The notes under the pieces: generated by a model
What the model saw: the letters and a program-made list of their open reading frames with translations, nothing else
Databases searched by the model: none
Told to the model about the DNA's origin: nothing
Position numbers and translations under genes: made by a program
In this document: piece after piece, positions 11,074 to 22,000 of the stretch
Layout of the letters: every line of letters begins with the position of its first letter
Position numbering within the stretch: position 1 is the first letter of the stretch
Assembly (NCBI GenBank): GCA_903911925.1
Contig: CAIWFH010000081.1
Span: 62,001 to 126,000 of the forward strand
Length of the DNA: 64,000 nt
DNA from: an uncultured Acidobacteriaceae bacterium
GTDB taxonomy: Bacteria > Acidobacteriota > Terriglobia > Terriglobales > Acidobacteriaceae
Reading direction: 5' to 3'

Positions 11074-12431
11074 AAAAGTTCTTGTTGGTTGCGCTATTGC
11101 TGGCGGCGAGCTCCGCATTGCATTCAGGCCGGCTTTCGGCGCAGGAGTCCGCGAAGAAGGTGATCGTCATCTCAGGGGGACGGTTGCTGACGGTAAGTCA
11201 CGGCGTCATTGATAACGGCGTGCTGGTGATGGCCGACGGAAAGATTGCCGCGGTGGGTGAAAAGGGCAAGGTGTCGGTTCCCAAAGGCGCGCAGATTATC
11301 GACGCGCACGGAATGACGGTCTACCCGGGGCTGATCGACCCGGAGACGAACTTCGGGTTAATGGAGATCGAGTCGGACCAGAACTCACGCGACATGTCCG
11401 AGCCCTCTGACGAGATTATGCCCCACATGCACGTGGCTGACGCCTTCCATGCGGAGACGGAACTGATTCCGGTGGCGCGGCTCAACGGCATTACCAACGC
11501 GTTGGTTGCGCCTGCCAGCGAAGACACGATAGCCGGCCAGGATATCTTCATTCAACTCGCAGGAGCAGACAGGGACGCGATGATTCTTGGGCGCGACGTG
11601 GCGCTGGCCATGAACTACGGCGCGGAGCAGCGGCGTCGTGGTGCACATGCGGCGTTTCCTTCTACGCGCATGGGCCTGGTGACGCAGTTGCGCCAGGCCT
11701 TTCTCGATGCGCAGGACTACGTAGCGCACCGCGATGCGGCTGCCGCCAAAAAAGACAATCTCGCGGATGCGAAGAAGGATGACAAAGGCGACAGCAAGAA
11801 AGACGATAAAGCCGACAAGCCGTTCAAGCGCGACCTCAAACTCGAAGCTCTCATTCCTTACCTGAAGGGCGAACGGCCGGTGGTCATCGGGGTTTATGAG
11901 GGGTACGACATTGAAACCATCATGGGCCTAGCGCAGGAATTTCACCTCAAAGTGGTGTTGAACCACGTTACCCACAGCCAGGATGTTTTGGACAAGATTG
12001 CGGCTTGGAAGGTCCCGGTGATCGTGGGTTCGATCTACGATTTTCCTCGCGCCAACGAGCGGTTCGATGCGGTCTACACACTGCCGGCCGAGTTGGCGAA
12101 GCGCGGCGTGAAAATCGCCATCTCATCCAGCGATGCCGACGGGCCGGTGAGCAGCCACTCCTCGCGCAATTTGCCCTACACGGCGGGGTTTGCGGTGGCC
12201 TACGGGCTACCTTACGACGAGGCGCTGAAGGCCATCACCTTGAATGTGGCTGAAATGTTCGGCTTCGGCGATAGCCTGGGCTCGCTGGACGTGGGCAAAA
12301 CGGCCAACGTTGTGATCGCAAACGGAGACCCGCTCGACGTCAGAACGGACGTTAAGCAGGTATACATCCAGGGCGCGGCGGTCCCCATGGTGACTCGCCA
12401 GACGAAATTAAGAGACGAGTACAGCAAGTAG
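11070..12431 (+). CDS. Secreted amidohydrolase paralogue with altered metal site
   Basis: The 453-residue protein starts at GTG 11070, overlapping the upstream stop, and has a signal peptide (KKFLLVALLLAASSALHSG). It resembles its upstream neighbour in the strand start, in FPSTRMGLVTQLRQAFLDAQDYVA and in the late GLPYDEALKAITLNVAEMFG. However, the canonical HxH after the first strand is replaced (YPGLIDPETNFG), so one metal pair is missing. An Asp/Lys-rich insert (residues about 225-255, KKDDKGDSKKDDKADK) interrupts the domain. It may be a structural partner of the first protein or use a single metal. The pair arrangement is what I see; the heteromer is inference. Confidence 0.85.
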   Translation: MKKFLLVALLLAASSALHSGRLSAQESAKKVIVISGGRLLTVSHGVIDNGVLVMADGKIAAVGEKGKVSVPKGAQIIDAHGMTVYPGLIDPETNFGLMEIESDQNSRDMSEPSDEIMPHMHVADAFHAETELIPVARLNGITNALVAPASEDTIAGQDIFIQLAGADRDAMILGRDVALAMNYGAEQRRRGAHAAFPSTRMGLVTQLRQAFLDAQDYVAHRDAAAAKKDNLADAKKDDKGDSKKDDKADKPFKRDLKLEALIPYLKGERPVVIGVYEGYDIETIMGLAQEFHLKVVLNHVTHSQDVLDKIAAWKVPVIVGSIYDFPRANERFDAVYTLPAELAKRGVKIAISSSDADGPVSSHSSRNLPYTAGFAVAYGLPYDEALKAITLNVAEMFGFGDSLGSLDVGKTANVVIANGDPLDVRTDVKQVYIQGAAVPMVTRQTKLRDEYSK

Positions 12432-12879
12432 GCGCCTATCCACGCCGATCAATGAACTCCGTACCGTGGGGTCGAAGCAGATTCAGTTCCTGCCGAGACA
12501 TATCTCTGCGCAAATGGCGGACTGATAATCTTTGTGTTGGTTTGGCGTGTCGATGAACCGAGGCGATGAGGAGCCGAAAGTACTGTCTGTCCGGATCGGT
12601 CTTTCGGCCCAGAAAGCTTGTATGTCAACGCCATTTGCTTGTTTTGCGGGCCGCAGGTCAAAAAGTAATTATTATTGTCAAATTAATTGACAATAATACG
12701 CGACAATTTCATGGGTGCTAACTCTGTTATATCCATGTAAAAAATATCTTATCGTCTGTAATGTTTGCTTAGCACCAAACATCAAATCTCCCCTTCGCCT
12801 GAATCTGACACTTACGAAGACGGCGCGATCCAGCGCAGCCAGCCCCATTTGGCGACTTCGGCAAAGAGGAGGAAAACGC
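12432..12879. other. AT-rich intergenic region before the multicopper oxidase cluster
   Basis: These 448 bases hold no convincing gene. The stretch 12640-12780 is clearly richer in A and T than its surroundings and contains an 11-bp palindrome (listed separately). Scattered -10-like words occur near 12727 and 12740. The frame of the first oxidase stays open upstream to 12715, but the residues there do not look like protein and the signal peptide starts at 12880. Confidence 0.6.
12672..12698. promoter_or_regulatory. Perfect 11-bp inverted repeat, candidate operator of the oxidase cluster
   Basis: ATTATTGTCAA at 12672-12682 and TTGACAATAAT at 12688-12698 are exact reverse complements separated by ATTAA. 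The right arm contains a TTGACA box. The site is about 180 bases upstream of the first oxidase start, in the only AT-rich stretch of the region. With A/T-rich arms and no U-run it looks more like a protein-binding site than a terminator. The response regulator at 28960 is one candidate binder, although OmpR-type factors usually prefer direct repeats. Confidence 0.5.
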
Positions 12880-14445
12880 ATGTCGAGAGGAATCGCAGGC
12901 ACTTTTGTGCTGGCGCTGCTCACGGTTGCAGCAACGACCGCAACCGGGCAGTCGTTTAGGGTTCAATGTCCAACAAGCACCATCACCCATCCGAACGCAG
13001 CCAACAATAACGGAGAACCGGCTTACGCCGGTCCGACGGCATTTGCATTAGGCGCCAATGGTTACCAGGTCCCGCAAACCAATGTGAACGGCGCTATCAA
13101 GTGCCAGCAGATTTCAGGCGGCGATGGCTATGCAACCATGGGCGACGGAACCCAGACATACATGTTTTCCTTCGGTCCGCTTTCAGGACTAGCCGACATC
13201 GCCAATGGGCGGCCCGGCACGGAGTTTCCAAGCGTATTCAACGCCGTATCACCGGTGACGTTTGTGCCAGGCGATCCAGCGACAACGGTTGATGCTGCGT
13301 CCGGTAACTTGGGAGCATTCACCTACAACGGCGCGGTGGGACTGTCGCCTGACCTGGATGCGATTGGCGCGGGGTGCACATCCCCATGCCTGAACGGCCA
13401 TGTGGATCCCCGGCCGATCATGGATGTCGGCGTAATGAACGGGAACATCCCGGCTCCTTTGATGGCTATTGACGAGGATGACGAGTTCTTCCTGACGTTG
13501 AGCAACGTGGGCATGATCATGCGGCCCGACCTGTTCGAGCAGCACACGGTTCACTTCCACGGCTATCCCAACGCATCGTCCTTCTACGACGGCGTTCCCG
13601 ACGCATCGGTCGCGATCAACATCGGCGGCAGCTTCACTTATTACTACCTTGCGCCCGATGCCGGCACCTACTTCTGGCATTGCCACATCACTCCCCCAGA
13701 GCACCTTCAGATGGGCATGGTAGGCCAGATCTATGTGCGTCCGCGTCAGAATCGTGTCTCAGGCGATTTGTTTGCAGCGCTTCAGAAGCAGCAATTGGAT
13801 CCTCGCACGGCATGCACAACCTCGGATGTTGTTTGCACCAATCCGCTTCCTGCTGTGAATACGGGCGCTGTCGGCGGCCGCAAGTATGCCTACAACGACG
13901 GCGATGGCACGACCGCATACGATGTAGAGTACCCAATCCAGATTCACGGGTTCGATCCCAACTTCCATTTTGTCGGCATGACCTTCAACCCTGAGGGATT
14001 CGCCGATATGAAGGACAAGTACTTCCTTCTTAACGGACGCAGCTATCCCGACACCGTAACCGCGGGCCCGATGGAAACACAGTCGGCGGACGGGTCCAAT
14101 CATTTCTCGCAGCCACTGACCTCGATCATCAACATCCCCTCCGGCAAAAAGGCGCTGCTTCGCATTTCAGATTTGGATGTTAGCGAATACCAGACATTGG
14201 CCTCGCTTGGAATTCCGATGCATGTAATCGGGTACAACGCCAAGCTGCTGCGCGACCAGGCCGGAAACAACATGTACTACACCACGAACTCCATCACCCT
14301 GGGTGGCGGCGAGTCTCTGGATGTGATTCTGGATACCGCGGGCGTGCCCACTGGAACCTACTACCTTTACACCCCCAATCTCGACCACCTGTCGAACGAC
14401 GCTGAAAATTTCGGCGGCCTTATGACAGAAGTTCGCGTGAATTAG
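12880..14445 (+). CDS. Secreted multicopper oxidase-like protein 1
   Basis: The start ATG 12880 follows a strong AGAGGAGG site; a Sec signal peptide (SRGIAGTFVLALLTVAATTATG) comes next. The 521 residues contain a cupredoxin-type copper centre: H222/H225/H227 in QHTVHFHGYP, then H267-C268-H269 with H275 and M278/M280 in FWHCHITPPEHLQMGM. The Cys-His-Met set is what a type 1 copper needs. HxH plus HCH supply about half of the eight type 2/3 ligands. No HPxHxH motif follows in the C-terminal 240 residues, which is unusual for a complete laccase. It heads a cluster with a second oxidase-like protein 10 bases downstream and a giant protein. The substrate is unknown. Confidence 0.85.
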   Translation: MSRGIAGTFVLALLTVAATTATGQSFRVQCPTSTITHPNAANNNGEPAYAGPTAFALGANGYQVPQTNVNGAIKCQQISGGDGYATMGDGTQTYMFSFGPLSGLADIANGRPGTEFPSVFNAVSPVTFVPGDPATTVDAASGNLGAFTYNGAVGLSPDLDAIGAGCTSPCLNGHVDPRPIMDVGVMNGNIPAPLMAIDEDDEFFLTLSNVGMIMRPDLFEQHTVHFHGYPNASSFYDGVPDASVAINIGGSFTYYYLAPDAGTYFWHCHITPPEHLQMGMVGQIYVRPRQNRVSGDLFAALQKQQLDPRTACTTSDVVCTNPLPAVNTGAVGGRKYAYNDGDGTTAYDVEYPIQIHGFDPNFHFVGMTFNPEGFADMKDKYFLLNGRSYPDTVTAGPMETQSADGSNHFSQPLTSIINIPSGKKALLRISDLDVSEYQTLASLGIPMHVIGYNAKLLRDQAGNNMYYTTNSITLGGGESLDVILDTAGVPTGTYYLYTPNLDHLSNDAENFGGLMTEVRVN

Positions 14446-14455
14446 GAGAGCAACG

Positions 14456-16057
14456 ATGAGGCCGATAAACATGAAAATCGCGATCTTGAAAAAGAGACTA
14501 ATTTTGGCCGCGATGGTTGCAGTGGCGTCGCTTGCGCCGATGGTTCACGCAGCGGCTCCAGGCATTACCGGCACCGGGACCGCCGGCACATTCAACCTGA
14601 CGGCTCAAACCGCCTATCTAACCCAACCAGATGGACAGTCGATCTACTCCTGGGGATACGGATGTAGCACTGCGCCCGATTCAGGGAGCTTCGCGCCATC
14701 CGCTATTGCAGGGGGCTTCTGCAACACCATGCAGGTTCCCGGCCCGACATTGATCGTGACTGAAGGGCAAACGGTAACTGTGAACCTGTCGAATGGGCTG
14801 CCGTCGTCGGCAGGCAACACATCAATTCTGTTTCCGGGATTTCAGGTGACTACCTCGGGGGGCGCGCCTGGCCTGCTGACCCAGGAAGCTGCGCCGGGCG
14901 GCTCGGTAACTTATACGTTTGTTGCCTCAACGCCGGGAACGCACTCCTACTACAGCGGAACCCAGGGTGATCTGCAGGTTGAGATGGGTCTTTTCGGGGC
15001 CATCATTGTGCTCCCGTCAAGCGTCCCTTCAGCATGCACATCCGGTCTCCCGGCCAAGAATCTGGCCGCGGAAGCGCATTGGGGCGAAAAAGACTTCAGG
15101 CTCTCCCAGGCCGCTTACGATCATGCCAAGACTTGCTACGACCGGGAATATCTGTTCCAGTTCAGCGAGGTCGATCCGCGAATCCACAGTCTGGCCCTGG
15201 CACAGGTTACTGCGCTGGGAGCCTGCACTGCCGGCGCGGCAGGATGCAGCCTTCAGGTTCCCACGGAGCCTTACCATCCGGCGTACTTCATGATCAACGG
15301 GCGGTCGATGCCGGATGACATGGACCCCAATTACGCCTACCAGTATCCGCATCAGCCCTACAACGGGAACCCGCATCTGCACCCGGGCGAAACCGTGCTC
15401 TTGCGCATCATCGGCCAGGGCAGGTGGCAACATCCGTTCCACGAGCATGCCAACCATGTCCGTATCCTGGCGCGCGACGGGAACCTGATTCTGAGCCAGT
15501 CCGATGATACCCTGCTCGCCGGTCCGGCTTTGTTTACCACCACCACGACTCCCGGAATCACGATGGATGGTCTCTTTTACTACACCGGTAGGGGCCTGAA
15601 CTGGGATATGTACGCTCACAACCCCACGTCCGCGGACCCACTGGCGACGCTGGGTTGTACCCCGGACGCCAACGGCTACAACACCGGCGATCCAACAGCG
15701 ATCAATTACTACGAGTGGTGTCAGGACCACAACAAGCCACTGCAGGCAGCCCCGTTTGGCGATGTAGCGAGCGGCGGTCCTGCGACCCTGCCCGATCCGA
15801 ACATTCTCACCAACGGCGCGTGGTACGGAGGCAGCCCTTATCTTGGGGCGAATGCAACCGCGCGCGCTGTCGGCACCACAGGAACGACTCCTCCCTCAGG
15901 CACCATCGCAAACTCACCGGGCGGAGAAGCGGGCTTTGCGTTCATGTGGCACTCGCACAACGAGCGTGAGATCACCACGAATAATGCCTTCCCCGGCGGA
16001 ATGATGATGATGATGCTCGTCGATTCCCGGGAATTTGTAATTGACGAATCCAACTAG
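14456..16057 (+). CDS. Secreted multicopper oxidase-like protein 2
   Basis: The 533-residue protein starts at ATG 14456 with GGAGAG six bases upstream and has a signal peptide ending at HAAA. The N-terminal cupredoxin domain has the usual frame (PGPTLIVTEGQTVTVNL ... GTHSYYSGTQGDLQVEMGLFG) but lacks the HxH pair. The C-terminal domain carries H326/H329/H331/H334 in HPFHEHANH. At the end come H499/H501 in FMWHSHNERE and a methionine run (GGMMMMMLVD). The final motif has Ser instead of the type 1 copper Cys. So its ligand set is complementary to the protein encoded 10 bases upstream. Its N-terminal PDG-x5-WGYxC motif is shared with the giant protein downstream. An outside-the-cell oxidase subunit is inferred. 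Confidence 0.83.
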   Translation: MRPINMKIAILKKRLILAAMVAVASLAPMVHAAAPGITGTGTAGTFNLTAQTAYLTQPDGQSIYSWGYGCSTAPDSGSFAPSAIAGGFCNTMQVPGPTLIVTEGQTVTVNLSNGLPSSAGNTSILFPGFQVTTSGGAPGLLTQEAAPGGSVTYTFVASTPGTHSYYSGTQGDLQVEMGLFGAIIVLPSSVPSACTSGLPAKNLAAEAHWGEKDFRLSQAAYDHAKTCYDREYLFQFSEVDPRIHSLALAQVTALGACTAGAAGCSLQVPTEPYHPAYFMINGRSMPDDMDPNYAYQYPHQPYNGNPHLHPGETVLLRIIGQGRWQHPFHEHANHVRILARDGNLILSQSDDTLLAGPALFTTTTTPGITMDGLFYYTGRGLNWDMYAHNPTSADPLATLGCTPDANGYNTGDPTAINYYEWCQDHNKPLQAAPFGDVASGGPATLPDPNILTNGAWYGGSPYLGANATARAVGTTGTTPPSGTIANSPGGEAGFAFMWHSHNEREITTNNAFPGGMMMMMLVDSREFVIDESN

Positions 16058-16071
16058 CCAGGAGAACAGAA

Positions 16072-19000
16072 ATGCGAATCAACTCTCTCAAAGCGATATT
16101 GAAGACTGCGTCACGGGGAGCGGCTGTTCTCCTTATTGGGGCGGGTATGGCGGCTGCTCAGCAGCAGGTCAACCTGACCGCAGGGCGAACGAATGTGACT
16201 CTGCCTGATGGGTCCTTGGTGCCAATGTGGGGCTATAGTTGCGGCGCCCCGGTGGCTAACTCGACAGCGGCCTGCACGGCGCTGAATCCTAACGTGCCGG
16301 CCGCGGCGCCGGTTTTCGGAACAGGCACCCAGGGATGGTCGCCGGTGGTGATCACGCTTCCCGCGGGACAGGACTTGAATATCAGCCTGACAAATAACCT
16401 CTCGGTGCCCACATCGTTAACAATCGTGGGCCAGCTTGGAGGCGGTCTGGGAGCGCCTGTTGCGGGCCAAGTAGTAGACCACAGCACTCCCCAGGGAACC
16501 ACATGGCCGATCGCGGGCACCGGCGCAACCTTTACGCCTCCTGCGCAAGCCGCGCGCGTGCAATCTTTCGGAACTGAAGTAGCTTCCGGAGGCGGCAACC
16601 AGTTGTTGACCTGGAAAGCCCCCAAGCCGGGAACCTATCTGATTGAGTCGGGCACACACCCCTCCATCCAGGGTCCCATGGGTTTGTACGGCATCCTGGT
16701 GGTTACCACCGCGCCTGTCACCGGCACATCGCCCCTTGCGGGCTGCGCATACACAGCCGGGACCGGCAGCACTTGCGCTGTACCGTACGACGCGGAAATC
16801 CCAATGCTCTTCAGCGAAATCGACAAGGTGCAGAATACCGCCGTCGACACCGCTGTAGCCACAACGGGCTTCTCGGAATACACGGTGTGGACTGGCGGTC
16901 CCAATGGATGCGGCGCTGCGCATACCTGTTATCCGCCGGTAGTAAACTACTCACCCACCTATTACCTCATCAATGGCGTTGCATTCGACAAGACGAATTC
17001 ATCGGCTTCAATGTTTCCGACGGCGCCAGCCTCTGGCGTAACCGGAAACTTGCTGGTTCGTCTGGTCAATGCCGGCCTTCGCATGCACGTGCCTGCCATC
17101 GTTGGGTCGCAGACAGGAACTGCCGCTAAATCAGGCTTGTCGCTGATTGCAGAAGACGGCAACGTTCTTCCTGGCATCGCTCGCATTCAAAACGAAGTGT
17201 TTCTTGCCCCAGGCAAGACCTACGACGTGATGATCAATGCTCCTCCTTCCGGGGCGTCGGCATTGCCTGTGTTTGACCGCCAACTCAGCCTTTCTGGCGG
17301 GTCGGTGAACCGCGATTCTGGCATGTTGGCATACATCGGGGGCAACGGCGCCATTCTGCCGGCAGCTGGCGGGCTCGGTGCAGCCGTGGCGCGCCCAGAC
17401 ACCTACAACGCGCTTGTTGCAGGCAAATCGCTCACGGTATCGGATCCAAGCAAGGGTTTGCTGGCCAATGACACAAACGTATTCGGCGCCACCCTCCTCA
17501 CGCAGGCCAGCAACGGAATTGTTGGACTGAATCCGGATGGAACGTTCACCTATACACCCAACACGGGGAGCACGGCCACTTCCGACTCGTTCTCCTACTG
17601 CGCAAACGGCACAGTGATTCCTCCGGGCACGGGACCCTGCTCCTCGGGCCTCACCGCAACGGTCACGCTGAGCCCTACAAACATCGCCGATAGCGGCATC
17701 ACCTGCACGGCAGGCACGTTCAACTCGAACGTGGCCACTTTCCTGGCCGTCAAGACGCCTGGCGTGCTGGCGAATTGCGTGGACGGTGCGAACCTGCCGC
17801 TCACAGTCGAGACATCCACAGTTACCGCGACGGGGATGACGGTTGTCCCGAACGTTAACGGCGGATTCACCGCTTCTGCGCCAGGGGCGGGAACTTACAC
17901 CTTCTCGTTCCAGGCAAAGAATCCGCTTGGAACGCTGAGCGCGGCTACGACCATGACGGTTGTTTTCCCGCAGGGCAGCAGCCTGGTGGTCAGGGTTCTC
18001 GACGGGTCAGACAAGACAACCCAGATTACCGACTATCGCTGGATCATCGAAGAGGATCGCACTTTCTACGTCGATCCGATTTGCGCGCAAGCCCAGGGCC
18101 AGGCAACACTGCCTGCCGGCTGCAAAGCAAATCCGGTGAACTTTGGCACAAACTTCCACACCAGCTTCATGCCGCTGGTCGCGACTGGCTGCACGGGACC
18201 TGAATCCTGCGCAGACAGCCAGACAGTTCTTCATAATTCAGTGACTTCCCGGGCTCGCAGCTATCCGGGGGATGTGCTGCTGGATCCAGCCAAGCGGTAC
18301 TACATCTCTGTTCTTCCTGGCGACGCGGCCCAGCCGTTCATCGCCGGTTATGCGGGCGCTCCAGACTGCTCGAAGGCAGGGGTAGCTGCAGGCAGTTGCG
18401 GCCATGGCATGGGAGGCGCTCCCATCCCGACGGTCCTCAACGGCACGCATAGCGGCCAGACTGTGACGGTCTTGACCGAACCAAGCCCCTATCCGCCAGC
18501 TACGCTATCTGCGTTCGTGTTCGAGGATGATTATCCTCTGAACGGCGAGCACGATGCAGGCGGCGGCGTCGATGTAATTTCACCCGATGAGCCAGGTCTC
18601 GGCGGGTTCCAGATTACGATTTTCGACAACGCGGGCGGCACCGGAGACTCCACCGGCACACCCACCTATGACATGTTCAACATGCCGTTGAGCAACAGCC
18701 TGGCAGGGACAATCGATCCAGTCACGAAGAAGGACGCCTGCCCGATCTCAACCCAAGCTACGGCGAACGCTCAGATGTCAGGGCCCAGTGCCACTCCTGC
18801 TCAATGCAGCGCTGACCCGACGCTTAAGGGATGCCAGAATGGCATCGTCGGCATGATCATCACCTGCCCCAAGTACGAGTCGGACGGCACCACGCTGTCT
18901 CCTCTCGCCGGTCAGGCGGTGGTAAAGAACCTGTGGGCAGGGCGATATGGCGTCATGGCCCTCCCCGGCGCGGACCGCATCGGGCGCGGTGAAGAGTGGG

Positions 19001-22000
19001 TTCAGACCAACACCCTTGACGGACAAAAGGCACACGATTCGTTCATGCGCATCGGCGAGCCCGGATACTTCCAGGAGTTTGGACCTGCCGGATACCACGT
19101 CACAATCGGCTTCGCGAATCCCAAGATCATCAACGACCGCGGCAAGGCGCTGTGCAGCGCGGCGGGTGCAGATTGCGCGCATGAGGTAAAGGGACACGTC
19201 ACCACGGCACGCATGAGCCGCACACCGGATGAGCGTCTCTACGGCAGCGGCAACCACGATGCCTACGCATTTACCCAGTGCTATATCAGCATCGGTGACC
19301 CGGACGGCGCAGAATTCGGCTTCACAAAATGCGACGACCAGGGCAATTTTGACTTCCCAACCGGAACCGTCCCGGCAGGAAACTGGAAGATTACGACTTT
19401 CGACCAGTGGAATGACCAGGTGGTGGACGGAATCACGACCGCGGTGGGCATGTGCGACCCGGGAACAACATCCAACTGCAAGGCCACGGTGGACATGGGC
19501 GAAGTTGCCGTGCACCAGTGGCAAGCCAACATAAGCACCCGCACCTTCTTTGATACCGACAACAGCGGCGTCTCGACCGACCAGAAACCCGGCTTGCCGC
19601 TCGCCGCAACCAACATTCGCTTCCGCGACGGCAGCTACTCGAACTTCAACAACACCGATTTGAACGGCTATGCCGGCTTCAATGAGGTGTTTCCGCTGTT
19701 CAACTGGTACGTCATTGAATCCGATTCAACGCGCTACAAGAACACCGGAACGCACGTGGTCTATGACACGGGCGGCGCGGACGACGGCACTTCGCCTAAT
19801 GGCGTGCCGTGCAATTCATCCGCCACTGCAACCAAGCCTTGCGGAAGCTCCACCATCGCCGACCATTTGGCCAACACGTACGAACCCAATCCGCTTCCAG
19901 CCAATTTGTCGGTGCCGGGCTCTGTGTATTGCACCGATGCCGATTGCACCGGCGCTACCATTGCGGGCGGCCCGGTCAACAGTTCTGTAACCAACCACTC
20001 CACCGGCCGCATCGATCCGCCTTGGGTTGATTCCTATGGATGGCAGGGCTTCTCTGGGCAGAACAACTTCCTCGAGTTCGGCAAAAAACCGTTTGCCCCA
20101 GGCGAGAACGGCGGCATTCGTGGACACGTTGTCTATGCGTCAACCCGGCCGTTCGACGACCCGCAGCATCTGCTGCAACTCAGCTGGGAACCCATGATCC
20201 CCCATGTGCAGATCAATCTGTACAAGAAGGGCCTCGCGTCTGACGGCATTACCGAAACTCTTCAACTGGTCGATCACACTGAAACCACCAGCTTCGACGA
20301 CTGGGCGCAGGGCTTCCGTACCGATGGCGTCCCGAACATGAACTGCCCTGGCCAGGGAACCGACGTCAGCGAGGCGAAGGATCCCTACTTCTGGTTCACT
20401 TTGCAGGGTCAGCCTCAATGGCTCGACGCCTATAACAACGGCGGCACACCGACCCACACCATGCCGAACGGCTCTCAGTTCAAGTGCTACGACGGCATGC
20501 ACAACTGGAACCAGCTACAGCCGGCGCCATACGACGGCATGTACCGGTTCCCCAGCAAGACTGGCATTAACCCCGCCACCGGCAACACGACCGGCACAAA
20601 CTGCACCATCTGCAGCAAGAATCCCGATGCGACCGATCCTTTCCGGTACGGCAAAGAAGACATGCTGCCTGACGGCAAGTACGTCGTCGAGGTGGTTGTA
20701 CCGCCTGGCTATGAGCTGGTGAAGGAAGAAGACAAGAACATCCTCATCGGCGACAACTTTATCGCACCGGTGACGCAGCAGTTCGGCGGATTGGGCAGCA
20801 TCTTCATCCTGCCCGACCAGGCCGAAATCAACGCTTACTACAACGCGAACAATCCCCAGAACGCGACCGACAACCTGGGACGGATTCCGGATCTCCCGAG
20901 CCACGAGGCAGACACCGGCTCCGACGAATCCTACTGGCCGTGCGTGGGCGAGAACCGTATCGTCCCTGACTACATCAGCCTGTTCCCGGATTCGGGCGAA
21001 GTTGCGCCGTTTGCCGGCGCGGTTCGTCCCCTCTGCGACCGTAAGGAAGTGGCACTTGACGACCAGACATCGGTTCTCACCAAGTTCTACCTCTTTACCG
21101 AGACCCACGCTGCGGCGCATTTCTCCGGGCAAATCACGGACGACTTCGCTGCAGAATTCGATCCTTTCTCGCCAGCTTTCGGTGAGAAGTTTGCGCCCGC
21201 TTACCTGCCCGTCTCCATCAAGGATTGGGCCGGAAATGAAATCAACCGTGTCTATGCCGATCAATGGGGCGTTTACAACGGCATGAACTATTCCACCTGG
21301 GAAGTTAATCCCCCGAACCCGACCGGCTACGGCCCCACGATGATGGTCACATGCATGAATGACCCGGGTCCGATCCCCGATCCGAATAACCCGGGCCAGA
21401 CAATCGTCGATCCTCTAAACCAGGCCGGCTATAGCGATTTCTGCTATGAACTGCCTTTCATGCCTGGTCAGACAGGGTACTTCGATACACCGGTTGTGCC
21501 GACCTCGGCTTTTGCCGGAGACTACAACATCCCGGACTGCGCCTATCCTGACGCAACCCCCGCGGTGAGCGAAGTGGACGGCGATGGAGTTGGACCCTGG
21601 GTTAGCGCTTCTGGGCACACCCTCACCATCAAGGCACTCGGCAACCAGAGCGTTGACAACTACCTTTACTCTGGACCGTCGGCAACCGCGGCGCCTTACA
21701 ACCAGCAGAGGGTAACCCGTCACTACGGCTTCCTCGCGCGTTGCACCACGCCCAGCGGCACCAACCCAACCTGCAATACCGCGTCCAGCGTTACCATCGG
21801 CGGCGTCGCTGCCACCGTTAGCACCTGGTCTGACACGCAGATCACCGTTACCGTGCCGGCCGGCGTTCCAGCCTGCGCTGTTCAACAACAGCTGCAGTAT
21901 GGCGGCTCCAACGCACAGTGCGGCCAACTGGTGATTACCGCCGGCAACGGCAAGCAGTCGATCGATACCGTGACGGTTACGGTAGGCGGCAAGGCTCCAA

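Noticed and set aside
12715..12879. Longer N-terminus for oxidase 1 from 12715
   Set aside because: The signal peptide and a strong ribosome site support 12880. The upstream residues look like translated intergenic AT-rich DNA.
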